From JAENVU01 sp963801105 (GTDB taxonomy: Bacteria > Actinomycetota > Acidimicrobiia > IMCC26256 > JAENVU01), in contig CAWDDH010000003.1 in the NCBI GenBank assembly GCA_963801105.1, forward strand, positions 1,302,001 to 1,366,000: a stretch of DNA of 64,000 nt, read 5' to 3'. The notes beneath the pieces are model-generated. The model saw only the letters and a list, made by a program, of their open reading frames with translations, was not told where the DNA came from and did not search any database. A program made the translations under genes and the position numbers. Positions within the stretch are counted from its first letter, which is position 1, and every line of letters starts with the position of its first letter. Shown here piece after piece: positions 52,800 through 61,423 of this stretch.

Positions 52800-53990
52800 T
52801 CAGGCGCGCTCGGTGCCCACGATCGAGACGAACGAGACCATCTCGCCCGGGTAGCCGCCGAGGTTGTGAGTCAACGCGAGGGTGCGGTCGTTCCCGATCC
52901 GTCGGGCCTCGGGCGCCTCGTCGCGCAGCTGCAGCCAGCACTCGAAGAGCATCCGGAGTCCGGATGCGCCGACGGGGTGTCCGAAGCTCTTGAGCCCGCC
53001 GTCGGGGTTCACCGGCAGCTCGCCGTCGAGGTCGAACGTGCCGGCGAGGATCTCCTTCCACGCCGTCCCGCGCTCGGCGAACCCGAGGTCCTCCATCAAC
53101 ACCAGCTCGGTCGGGGTGAAGCAGTCGTGCACCTCGGCCATCGCGAGCTCGTGGCGAGGGTCGGTGACGCCGGCCTGCGCGTAGGCGTCCGCGACGCTCG
53201 CCTCCACCTCGGGGAAATGGGTGTAGTCGTAGTCGGGGTCCGTGAGCCCGGATCCGTTCCCCGCGACGAACGACAGCGCCTTCACGTAGAGGGGACGATC
53301 CGTGTAGCGGTGGGCATCCTCGGCGCGCACCACGATCGCCGCCGCGGCACCGTCGGCGACGCCGGCGCAGTCCAGGATCCCGAGTGGGCCGGCGACGCGC
53401 GGCGAGGCGCAGATCGTCTCCATGCTCAGCTCGCGCCGGAACTGCGCCCGGGGGTTCTTGGCGCCGTTGGCGTGGTTCTTCCACGCGATGCGGGCGAGGA
53501 CGTTCTTCAGCTCGTCCTCGTCCACGCCGTACTTCTCGGCGTACGCGGGCGCAACCATGCTGAACATCGCGGCCGCCGTGAGGGTGCGCGCGGTCCCGTC
53601 GTTGGGCACCGGGAACGCGTTCAGCCCCGCGTAGCCGCTGTCCTTGACCTTCTCCGCGCCGACGGCCATGGCGATGTCGTACGCGCCGGAGGCCACCGCG
53701 TACGCCGCCTGACGCAGTGCCTCGGAACCGGTGGCGCAGAAGTTCTCGACCCGGGTGACCGGCTTGTCCTCGAGGCGCAACGGGCGCGCCAGGGTGATGC
53801 CGCTCATGCCGCTCTGCGCGGTGCCGAACCAGTAGGCATCGACCGTGTCCTTGTCGGTTCCGGCGGCGGTGAACGCCTGGTTCGACGCGTCGACGATCAG
53901 GTCGTCGAGCCCGGTGTCGAACCGCTCGCCGAACGCGGTGCAGCCCATCCCGACGATCGCGACGCGGTCCTTGATCCCGTGTGACGCCAT
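52800..53990 (-). CDS. SCP2-type thiolase
   Basis: 396 residues. The nucleophilic Cys is in VENFCATGSEALRQA, the catalytic His in AEVHDCFTPTELVLM, and GHPVGASGLRMLFE is the terminal thiolase loop. Such thiolases or retro-aldolases act with DUF35 partners in archaeal acetoacetyl-CoA/HMG-CoA complexes and in steroid side-chain degradation (Ltp2-type). It overlaps the upstream HMG-synthase-like/OB gene by one base (TGATG), which supports a complex. Confidence 0.93.
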   Translation of the reverse strand: MASHGIKDRVAIVGMGCTAFGERFDTGLDDLIVDASNQAFTAAGTDKDTVDAYWFGTAQSGMSGITLARPLRLEDKPVTRVENFCATGSEALRQAAYAVASGAYDIAMAVGAEKVKDSGYAGLNAFPVPNDGTARTLTAAAMFSMVAPAYAEKYGVDEDELKNVLARIAWKNHANGAKNPRAQFRRELSMETICASPRVAGPLGILDCAGVADGAAAAIVVRAEDAHRYTDRPLYVKALSFVAGNGSGLTDPDYDYTHFPEVEASVADAYAQAGVTDPRHELAMAEVHDCFTPTELVLMEDLGFAERGTAWKEILAGTFDLDGELPVNPDGGLKSFGHPVGASGLRMLFECWLQLRDEAPEARRIGNDRTLALTHNLGGYPGEMVSFVSIVGTERA

Positions 53991-55423
53991 CAGTGCTCCT
54001 TCGTCGTGCCGGCCGCACCCGTCCGGACGGGTCGCGCCTTCCAGAAGTAGTCGTGGATCCCGTCGGCGGTGAACAGGCGGCGGAACGTCATCTCGACTCG
54101 GTCGCCGATCTGCACGTCGTCCGCGTCGACGTCGGTCATCTCGACCGGGAAGCGACCGCCACCGTCGAAGTCGACGACCGCGAACACGATCGGCGGGCTC
54201 GGCGAGTACGCGAGCTTGTCGATCGTGAACGTGACGATCGTTCCCGCGACGTCGGCCATCGGCGCGGGCTCCATCGCGTCGAGCTCGGCGTCGGCGCCGA
54301 TCCGGGAGGGCGGGAGGTGCAGCGCGCCGCTCGACCGCTCGCGGGAGCCCACGAAGGCGAACTTCCAGTCCTCGGAGCGTCCGGCCGCGGACGCGGAGAC
54401 GCGTGCGGGCTCCGGTCGGCGCGGCGGCTCGACCGTGAGCATCCCGCGCCAGGCGAGGAACTTCCCGTAGGGGAGCGAGCCGCCCGTCGCGAGCTGGTCG
54501 GCGACCGGGCGGACCGGCGTGAAGGCGGCGACGGCGTCGGTGAGGCGGAACAGCAGGACATCGGCGCCGTCGGCGAGCGCCACGAGCGCCACGACCTCGC
54601 CGGGGCGACCGGACTCGAGCGCCGCGGCGAGCAGCAGCCCGGCCTGGGCCGTGCCCGGATTGCCGATCTCGCCGGTGTGCGCGTCGACCCGGCTCGTGTC
54701 GTCGAGCCCGAGGCGCTTGCCGAGCGACGCGACGGCGCGTGCGTGCAGGCCGGTGACGATCACCCGGGCGACGTCACCCGGCTCGACGCCGGCGGCCTTC
54801 AGGGCGGCGTTCCAGGCCTGCTCGCCGAGCGGCACGTATTTCGTCTCGCCGAAGCGCTCTTCCCACACCTTGGAGCGGCGGTCACCCGGGGTGCGCCAGC
54901 GGTCCAGGAACTCGTCGGTGGCCGACCCGGCGCCGAGGTACTCCGCGATCAGGGGCGCGCCGGAGCCGTCGCCGACGAGGACCGCGGCGGCCGCGTCGCC
55001 CCCGGCGGCCTCGTCGGGGCCCGTCGGCAGACCGGTCCGGATGTCGGACGTGACCACGAGGGTCGATCCCACGCCGTCGAGGGCGATGTGCAGGGCGCCG
55101 ATGCCCGAGCGCACGGCGCCGCCGAGGTCGAACGCGCCGGCGGCGCCGTCGAGTCGGAGCGCCGCATGGATCGCGGTCGCGTTGGTCTTGTCGAGGTAGG
55201 CGGGGTCGGCGGTGGCGAACCAGAGCGCGTCCACGGCGCGGGTGGCGGCCGTGGCGAGTGCGAGCCGGGCCGCCTCGACGCCCATCGTGGTGGTGTCCTC
55301 GTCGTACGACGCGACCGTGCGCGTGCCCTTGCCGCCGCCGGTTCCGAATGTGGCCGCGACGTCGCTGCGCTGGAGTCGTCGGTAGGGCAGGTAGCCCGCG
55401 GCGCTCACGATCCCCCGTGTCAC
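53990..55423 (-). CDS. HMG-CoA-synthase-like protein fused to DUF35-type OB domain
   Basis: 477 residues from GTG 55423, with GAGGAG 5 bases upstream. The N-terminal 320 or so residues follow the thiolase-fold HMG-CoA synthase pattern (RGIVSAAGYLPYRRLQRSD, EDTTTMGVEAARLAL). The cysteine position reads FDLGGAVRSGIGAL: Val replaces Cys, so condensation is unlikely. The C-terminal part (about 345-470) is a DUF35-like OB fold (GTIVTFTIDKLAY, VVDFDGGGRFPVEMTDVDAD) without the zinc-ribbon cysteines. It is coupled to the thiolase downstream. Confidence 0.83.
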   Translation of the reverse strand: MTRGIVSAAGYLPYRRLQRSDVAATFGTGGGKGTRTVASYDEDTTTMGVEAARLALATAATRAVDALWFATADPAYLDKTNATAIHAALRLDGAAGAFDLGGAVRSGIGALHIALDGVGSTLVVTSDIRTGLPTGPDEAAGGDAAAAVLVGDGSGAPLIAEYLGAGSATDEFLDRWRTPGDRRSKVWEERFGETKYVPLGEQAWNAALKAAGVEPGDVARVIVTGLHARAVASLGKRLGLDDTSRVDAHTGEIGNPGTAQAGLLLAAALESGRPGEVVALVALADGADVLLFRLTDAVAAFTPVRPVADQLATGGSLPYGKFLAWRGMLTVEPPRRPEPARVSASAAGRSEDWKFAFVGSRERSSGALHLPPSRIGADAELDAMEPAPMADVAGTIVTFTIDKLAYSPSPPIVFAVVDFDGGGRFPVEMTDVDADDVQIGDRVEMTFRRLFTADGIHDYFWKARPVRTGAAGTTKEH

Positions 55424-55472
55424 GACCACTCCTCTCGTGCGCGTGCCGCCCGGCTCCGCTGCGGATCGGATA

Positions 55473-55491
55473 CTAGGACCGACCCTAGAGT
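55473..55491. promoter_or_regulatory. Inverted repeat and -10 box before the CaiB gene
   Basis: ctagg-accgac-cctag (55473-55488) overlaps the -10 box TAGAGT (55486-55491), which lies 8 bases before ATG 55500. The position suits a repressor site controlling this gene, and possibly the divergent thiolase operon that starts at 55423. Confidence 0.4.
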
Positions 55492-55499
55492 TGCCGGCC

Positions 55500-56747
55500 A
55501 TGAGGCTCGGCGACGTCGCGAACGGCGAAGCCGCGGGATACGGCAAGCCCCTCGACGGGGTGCGCGTGCTCGCGGCGGAGCAGATGCAGGCGCTGCCGTA
55601 CGCGACCCAGCTGCTGGCGCGGCTCGGTGCCGAGGTCGTGAAGGTCGAGCACCCCGTGCACGGCGAGTCCGGGCGCGGCTCGTCGCCGGCGATGATCGAC
55701 CCCGAGGGCCGTGCGGTCGGCGCCACCTACCTCCGGAACAACCTCGGCAAGCGCAGCCTCGGGCTCGACCTCAAGACCGAGGCCGGGCGCGACCTGTTCC
55801 TGGCCCTGGTGCCCCGGTTCGACGTGATCGCCGAGAACTTCAAGGCCGGGACGATGGACCGCATGGGCCTGGGGTACGACGTGATCGCCGAACGCCATCC
55901 GCGGGCGATCTACGCGTCGATCTCGGGGTTCGGCAACACCGGCGGCTCGCCGTACCGGGACTGGCCGGCGTACGCGTCGGTGGTCGAGGCGATGTCGGGC
56001 ATCTACGACTGGAAGACGCCCGACGGCCCGCCGGTCACCATCCCGGTCGGCGCGCTCGGCGACATCAGCTCGGGTCTGTTCGCCGTCATCGGCATCCTGG
56101 CCGCGCTGCGCCACCGCGACCGGACCGGCGAGGGTCAGTACGTGGACATCGCGATGCTGGACGCGACCGTCGCGATGACCGACGTCGTGACGAACTTCTG
56201 GTCGATGGGGGTGCGACCCGAGCCGGAGAAGGGCCTCCAGGTGATCTGCGAAGGCTTCCGAGCGTCCGACGGCTACGTCGTGGCCCAGATCGTCCGCGAG
56301 CCGCAGTTCGCGAAGGTCGCGGAGCTGATCGGGCACCCCGAGTGGAACGACGACCCTCGCTTCGCGACGCGCGCGGGCTGGGGGCCCCACCTCGAGACCG
56401 TGATCCGCCCGGCGATCGACGCGTGGGCTTCACAGCGCACCAAGCTCGAGGCGGCCCGCGAGCTGACCGCCGCGGGCATCGCCGCCGGACCGAGCCAGCA
56501 CGCACCCGACGTCATCGCCGATCCGCACGTGGGAGCCCGCCACATGCTCGTGGAGATGCCCCGCACCGACGGGGTCGAGGAGCCGGTGCTCGTGCCCGGC
56601 AACCCGGTGAAGCTGTCCAAGATGACCGAGGGGCCCGAGACCCGGGTGCCCTGGGTGGGCGAGCACACCGAGGCCGTGCTCGCGGCCGAACTCGGGCTCG
56701 ACGCGGCCGCCGTCGCCGACCTGCGCACCCGCGGCGTGGTCGCCTGA
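55500..56747 (+). CDS. CaiB/BaiF family CoA transferase
   Basis: 415 residues. Family III CoA transferase; the catalytic Asp is in GALGDISSGLFAVIG. LGAEVVKVEHPVHGES, NNLGKRSLGLDLKTEAGRDL and IAENFKAGTMDRMGLGYD match the family. It moves CoA between acyl donors to activate a carboxylic acid. First gene of the rightward beta-oxidation cluster; the -10 box TAGAGT implies a leaderless mRNA. Confidence 0.94.
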   Translation: MRLGDVANGEAAGYGKPLDGVRVLAAEQMQALPYATQLLARLGAEVVKVEHPVHGESGRGSSPAMIDPEGRAVGATYLRNNLGKRSLGLDLKTEAGRDLFLALVPRFDVIAENFKAGTMDRMGLGYDVIAERHPRAIYASISGFGNTGGSPYRDWPAYASVVEAMSGIYDWKTPDGPPVTIPVGALGDISSGLFAVIGILAALRHRDRTGEGQYVDIAMLDATVAMTDVVTNFWSMGVRPEPEKGLQVICEGFRASDGYVVAQIVREPQFAKVAELIGHPEWNDDPRFATRAGWGPHLETVIRPAIDAWASQRTKLEAARELTAAGIAAGPSQHAPDVIADPHVGARHMLVEMPRTDGVEEPVLVPGNPVKLSKMTEGPETRVPWVGEHTEAVLAAELGLDAAAVADLRTRGVVA

Positions 56748-56805
56748 GGCCGCCTCCGGCACCCGGCCCGGCGCTCATTCGATCCTCGCAGCCGGTCCCC
56801 CTAGG

Positions 56806-56824
56806 ATCTGACGCCCCGTCAGAT
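56806..56824. promoter_or_regulatory. Perfect palindrome on the -10/start region, probable operator
   Basis: atctgacg-ccc-cgtcagat is an exact 8-3-8 inverted repeat directly after and overlapping the -10 box TAGGAT (56802-56807). It lies 26 bases before the acyl-CoA dehydrogenase start. The size and symmetry fit a TetR-type repressor; which protein binds is unknown. Confidence 0.6.
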
Positions 56825-56850
56825 TCGGCCCGCCGGGCCCAGGAGCAGGC

Positions 56851-58071
56851 ATGGATTTCGAGTTCTCCCCCGAGCAGCAGACCTTCGCGGCCGAGGTCGA
56901 CGCCTTCCTCGACGACCACGAGGACCCGGAGGTCTTCGACCTCACCCGGGAGAACATGGCCCAGATCGTCGACACGCCGAAGCGGCGTGCGTTCATGGCC
57001 GAGCTGGGGGCGAAGGGGTGGCTCGGGCTCACCTGGCCCGAGACCTACGGGGGCTCCGCGGGCGAGGGCGTCTACGAGTACCTGCTCAACGAGCGACTGG
57101 CCGGCCGCGGCGGTCCGCAGATCGGCAAGGGCGTCGGCATCATCGGCAAGACGCTCATCGCGCACGGGAACGACTTCCTCAAGGAGAAGTTCCTCCCGAT
57201 GATCCTGCGCAACGAGGTCGAGTTCGCGGTGGGCTACAGCGAGCCGAACGCGGGCTCCGACGCCGCCTCGATGCGCCTCAAGGCCGAGCGTGCCGAGCGC
57301 GACGGAACGACCGGCTGGCTCCTCAACGGCCAGAAGACCTGGACGACCTCCGCGCACTTCGCCGAGTGGTACTGGCTCGGCACCCGCACCGACCCGAGCG
57401 ACAAGCACCGCGGGATCACCCTCATGCTCGTGCCGCTCGACCAGCCCGGCATCACGATCAACGCGATCAAGACCATGGGCGGCGCGCCGATGGGCGACGA
57501 GCGCACGAACGAGGTCTTCATCGAGGACGTCTTCGTGCCCGACGAGTACGTGGTCGGCGAGGTCAACCGCGGGTTCCAGTACATCTCGCAGGCCCTCGAC
57601 CTCGAGCGGTTCACGATGTTCACGTTCTCGCCGATCAAGCAGCGTTTCGACCTGCTCTGCGACTACGTCCGCACGGCCGAGCGCGACGGCGAGCCGTTGC
57701 GCGAGGACGCCGTCATGCGGCGCGAGATCGCCCGGCTCGCGACCCAGGCGGAGGTGGCCCGCGTCCTCGGGCTGCGGGTCGTCGCCGAGTCGATGAAGAC
57801 GGAGCGGACGCCCGGCGCCCCGCCGCCGACGGTGGCGTCCTCGCAGTACAAGCTCTTCGCCACCGAGTTCTCCCGTCGCCTCGCGAACGCGTCGATGGAC
57901 CTCGCCGGACCGGGCAGCCAACTCCGTGTCAAGACCCCCGACGCGCCGATGGCCGGCCGGGCCGAGTCCACGTACCGCTATACGGTCATCGACACGATCG
58001 GCGGCGGATCGTCCGAGATCCAGAAGAACGTGATCGCGCGCCGCGGGCTCGGGCTCCCGAAGAACTTCTGA
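56851..58071 (+). CDS. Acyl-CoA dehydrogenase
   Basis: 406 residues with GGAG 8 bases before the ATG. FAD-dependent; YSEPNAGSDAASMRLKAE and WTTSAHFAEWYWL form the FAD/substrate loops, IKTMGGAPMGDERTNEVFIE follows, and the C-terminus has YRYTVIDTIGGGSSEIQKN, the family end motif. The sequence type is close to FadE proteins of steroid degradation. With the second dehydrogenase at 60277 it may form an alpha2-beta2 enzyme. The palindrome over its promoter suggests induction by substrate. Confidence 0.94.
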   Translation: MDFEFSPEQQTFAAEVDAFLDDHEDPEVFDLTRENMAQIVDTPKRRAFMAELGAKGWLGLTWPETYGGSAGEGVYEYLLNERLAGRGGPQIGKGVGIIGKTLIAHGNDFLKEKFLPMILRNEVEFAVGYSEPNAGSDAASMRLKAERAERDGTTGWLLNGQKTWTTSAHFAEWYWLGTRTDPSDKHRGITLMLVPLDQPGITINAIKTMGGAPMGDERTNEVFIEDVFVPDEYVVGEVNRGFQYISQALDLERFTMFTFSPIKQRFDLLCDYVRTAERDGEPLREDAVMRREIARLATQAEVARVLGLRVVAESMKTERTPGAPPPTVASSQYKLFATEFSRRLANASMDLAGPGSQLRVKTPDAPMAGRAESTYRYTVIDTIGGGSSEIQKNVIARRGLGLPKNF

Positions 58072-58078
58072 GCCCCCT

Positions 58079-59248
58079 ATGTCCGCACCCGCCCTGCTCG
58101 ACGGCATCACCGTGCTCGACCTCGCGAGCGTCGGCCCGGCCGCGCGCACATCACGATGGCTCGCCGACTACGGCGCGCGGGTGGTCAAGGTGGGCCCGCC
58201 GCCCCGGCACGGCGGCGCGCAGATCACCCCGCCGTTCTACGCGTACGCGGGGCACCGGGGGATGCGGCGCGTGCTGCTCGACCTGAAGTCCGATGCCGGC
58301 ACCGCGGCCTTCCTCCGGCTCGCTGCCGGCGCGGACGTCGTGATCGAGAGCTTCCGGCCCGGAGTGGTCGACCGGCTCGGGATCGGGCCCGACGCCGTGC
58401 ACGCGTTGAACCCGCGTGCCGTGTACTGCTCGACGAGCGGGTACGGCCAGGTCGGTCCACGCGCCCAGTGGGCCGGCCACGACCTGAACTACCTGGCCGC
58501 GGGCGGCTACCTCGGCTGCACCGGGCGCGACGCCGCCGGCGGCCCGGCCCTGCCCGGTGCGACGGTCGCCGACAGCGCGGGCGGCGGGATGCAGGCCGTG
58601 ATCGCGATCCTGGCCGCGCTCGTCGCGCGCGACGCGACCGGTGAGGGCGCCACGCTCGACGTCTCGATCGCGGACGGCGTCGTGGCGCTGATGTCGCTCA
58701 ACGTCGACGAGTACCTCGCCACCGGCGACGTGCCCGGGCCGCGTCACAGCCTGCTGACGGGCCGCTATGCCTGCTACGACGTGTATCCCTGCGGCGACGG
58801 CCGCTGGCTCGCGGTGGGCGCCATCGAGCCGCGCTTCTTCGCCAACCTGTGTCGTGCGCTGGGCTGCGAGCGCTGGATCGATCACCAGCTGGACGACGGC
58901 GTCCAGGACGAGATCCGCGCCGACTTCCACGCCGCGTTCGCGACCCGACCGCGTGACGAGTGGGTCGCGATCCTCGGGCCCGCCGACACCTGCGTGTCCG
59001 AGGTCGCGTCGGTCCCGGAGGTGGTGCACGACGAGCACTTCCGCGCCCGCGGGATGTTCGTCACCGCGTTGCGTCCGGGGGGCGACACGTTCGAGCAGGT
59101 CGGCTGGTCGCTGGCCGGCGCCGACCGCGAGCAGCCCGCGCCGGTCGTGCGCGATCCGGGGTTCGACGACACCGAGACCGTGCTCGCGGACGCGGGCTTC
59201 AGCGCCGAGGAGATCGCCGCGTTGCGCGGGGAGGGAGCGGGGACATGA
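58079..59248 (+). CDS. CaiB/BaiF family CoA transferase
   Basis: 389 residues, starting 7 bases after the dehydrogenase. The catalytic Asp is in GATVADSAGGGMQAV; LGIGPDAVHALNPRAVYCST, YAGHRGMRRVLLDLKSDAG and IESFRPGVVDRLGIG are family motifs. It resembles alpha-methylacyl-CoA racemase and related enzymes (FRC fold), so racemase activity on a branched acyl-CoA is an alternative to CoA transfer. Its stop overlaps the next start (ATGA). Confidence 0.93.
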   Translation: MSAPALLDGITVLDLASVGPAARTSRWLADYGARVVKVGPPPRHGGAQITPPFYAYAGHRGMRRVLLDLKSDAGTAAFLRLAAGADVVIESFRPGVVDRLGIGPDAVHALNPRAVYCSTSGYGQVGPRAQWAGHDLNYLAAGGYLGCTGRDAAGGPALPGATVADSAGGGMQAVIAILAALVARDATGEGATLDVSIADGVVALMSLNVDEYLATGDVPGPRHSLLTGRYACYDVYPCGDGRWLAVGAIEPRFFANLCRALGCERWIDHQLDDGVQDEIRADFHAAFATRPRDEWVAILGPADTCVSEVASVPEVVHDEHFRARGMFVTALRPGGDTFEQVGWSLAGADREQPAPVVRDPGFDDTETVLADAGFSAEEIAALRGEGAGT

Positions 59249-59769
59249 GCGGGACCGATCTGCCCGAGGAGGTCGCGGCGTTGATCGGTGCGGTCCAGTA
59301 CGAGGAGACGGGGGAGTTCCCCGTCGAGCAGGGCTACGTGTGGACCACGTGTGCGTCGGTCGAGAACGGCAACCCACTGTTCTGGGATCCGGAGGTCGCG
59401 AACGAGCTGACCGACGGTCCCATCGCACCACCCACGATGCTCTCGGTCTGGTTCCGGCCCCACTACTGGAGCCCCGGGCGGGCGGAGCAGCCCATGCCGT
59501 TGCAGGTCCACTTCGACCTCAAGCAGATCTTCGGGCTGCCGGAGGCGGTGATGAGCGACAACACGATCGTGTTCCACGAGCCGGTCCGGCTCGGCGATCG
59601 GCTGCGGACCCGCCAGATCCTCAAGTCGGTGAGCGAGCCGAAGACCACCCGGCTCGGGACCGGCCGGTTCTGGGTCATCGACGTCGAGTACCTCAACGAG
59701 CGGGACGAGCTCGTCGGCGTCGAGTCCTACACCGGCTTCGGGTACCGCCGCGCGGAGCAGCCGGCATGA
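59245..59769 (+). CDS. MaoC-like hot-dog dehydratase, subunit 1
   Basis: 174 residues. Hot-dog fold of the MaoC_dehydrat_N/FAS1-like group: EFPVEQGYVWTTCASVENGN, GPIAPPTMLSVWFRPHYW and FWVIDVEYLNERDELVG. The catalytic Asp-His pair is not obvious, so it may be the structural half of a heterodimer with the next gene, as in ChsH1-ChsH2-type hydratases. It begins in the ATGA overlap with the CaiB gene and ends overlapping the next gene in the same way. Confidence 0.85.
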   Translation: MSGTDLPEEVAALIGAVQYEETGEFPVEQGYVWTTCASVENGNPLFWDPEVANELTDGPIAPPTMLSVWFRPHYWSPGRAEQPMPLQVHFDLKQIFGLPEAVMSDNTIVFHEPVRLGDRLRTRQILKSVSEPKTTRLGTGRFWVIDVEYLNERDELVGVESYTGFGYRRAEQPA

Positions 59770-60242
59770 CCCCGACCCTGACCCTCGACGCGGTGCACGC
59801 CGGCGACGTGCTCCCCGAGCTCGTGGTCGACGTGACCGCCACCACGATCGTGCTCGGTGCGCTCGCGAGCCGGGACTGGCGCCCGATGCACCACGACCAC
59901 GACTTCGCGGTGCACCGCAACGGCACCCGGGACATCTTCATGAACACGCCGAACCAGGCCGCATGGTTCGAGCGCTACGTGACCGACTGGACCGGCCCGA
60001 CCGGCCGGCTCGGCCGGATGACGTTCCGCATGTCGGGCTCGGTCTTCCCGGCTGACCGCATGACGCTCCAGGGCACGGTCGAGGACGTGACCACCGACGA
60101 CACCGGGTGCGGTTGGGCCACGCTGGCGGTGACGCTCCACGTGCGCGGCGAGACGAAGACCACGTGCTCGGTGCGCGTCGCGGTCCCGACCGCGGCCGAC
60201 GACAACCCGTGGGCCCGGCGCGGCGACCAGTGGCGCCCGTGA
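59766..60242 (+). CDS. MaoC-like hot-dog dehydratase, subunit 2
   Basis: 158 residues. The hydratase-2-type motif is seen as ASRDWRPMHHDHDFAVH, giving Asp and His; NTPNQAAWFERYVTDWTGP and FRMSGSVFPADRMTLQG follow. It hydrates an enoyl-CoA after the dehydrogenase. Coupled to the first hot-dog subunit and placed 34 bases before the second acyl-CoA dehydrogenase. Confidence 0.88.
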   Translation: MTPTLTLDAVHAGDVLPELVVDVTATTIVLGALASRDWRPMHHDHDFAVHRNGTRDIFMNTPNQAAWFERYVTDWTGPTGRLGRMTFRMSGSVFPADRMTLQGTVEDVTTDDTGCGWATLAVTLHVRGETKTTCSVRVAVPTAADDNPWARRGDQWRP

Positions 60243-60276
60243 CCGTCCGCTCCACCCTCACGACCAGGAAGTGACC

Positions 60277-61405
60277 ATGGATCTCGACTTCTCCGCCGAA
60301 CAGGACATGCTCCGCGAGATGGTGCGCGGCGTGTGCGCCGCGTCGTCCCCGCTCGAGACCGTCCGGGCGCTCGAGGACGATCCCGTCGGCTATTCGAAGG
60401 ACCTGTGGCGCCAACTTGCCGAGCTCGATCTCATCGGGTTGATGCTGCCCACCGAGCACGGCGGCTCGGGCATGGGTGCGATCGAGGGCTGCGTGCTCTA
60501 CGAGGAGCTCGGGCGGGCGCTGGTCCCGTCGCCACACTTCGTGAGCGCGGTGATGGGTGCCGGGGTGCTGCTGCGCGCCGGCAGCGACGCGCAGCGCGCC
60601 GCGCTGCTGCCCGGCATCGCCGCCGGCGACGAGATCGTCACCACCGCCTGGCTCGAGCCCGACGCCGGCTTCGGCCCGCGCGGCGTGCGGACGACCGCGA
60701 CCCCCGACGGCGACGGCTTCCGACTCGAAGGCGTGAAGTGGCATGTGCCGTTCGCGACGTCGGCCACCCGGATCCTCGTGCTCGCGCGCACGGGAGACGC
60801 CGACGACGCCGTCGATCTCTTCCTCGTCGATCCCGCGAGCAAGGGTGTGGAGCTCACCCAGCAGTTCACGCTCGCGTCCGAGAACCAGTACGCGGCGACC
60901 CTCACCGGGGTCACCGCCGGCGCCGCCGACCGGGTGGGTCCGGCGGGCTCGGGCTGGTCCACCTGGAACGAGACCCTCCTCGAGGGGGCCGTCCTCCTGG
61001 CGGCGCAGGCGATCGGCGGGGCCCGGGCTGCGCTCGAGCTGACGACCCAGTACGCGAAGGACCGCGAGCAGTTCGACAAGCCGCTCGGCGCGTTCCAGGC
61101 GATCGCGCACTACCTCGCTGACGCGTCGACCGCGGTGGAGGGTGGCGAGATCCTCGTGCACGAGGCCGCGTGGGCGCTGGCGAACGGACGGTCGATCGCG
61201 CAGCTCGCGCCGATGGCCAAGCTCTTCGCCTGTGGCACCTTCCGGGACGTGACCGCGATGGCCCAGCAGGTGTTCGGTGGCGTCGGGTTCACGCTCGAGT
61301 ACGACGTACAGCTCTACTTCCGGCGCGCCAAGCAGCAGCAGATCTCGTGGTGGGACGACCGGATCCTCGAGGAGCGCATCGCCGCCGACCGTCCTCGACG
61401 CCTAG
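60277..61405 (+). CDS. Acyl-CoA dehydrogenase, C-terminus frameshifted
   Basis: Start ATG 60277 with AGGAAG 6 bases upstream (GTG 60271 is alternative). LMLPTEHGGSGMGAIEG, the FAD-loop PDAGFGPRGVRT, YAKDREQFDKPLGAFQAIAH and QQVFGGVGFTLEYDVQLYFR are family motifs. After ILEERIAAD one extra C (61389-61390) hides the natural ending VLDA-TAG (61403-61405); repaired size 375 (1129 = 3x376+1). The raw frame instead runs to 61524 into the next gene. It is a FadE-type, possibly the beta partner of the enzyme at 56851. Confidence 0.9.
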
Positions 61406-61423
61406 TGGGGCGGGGTCCGGGTC

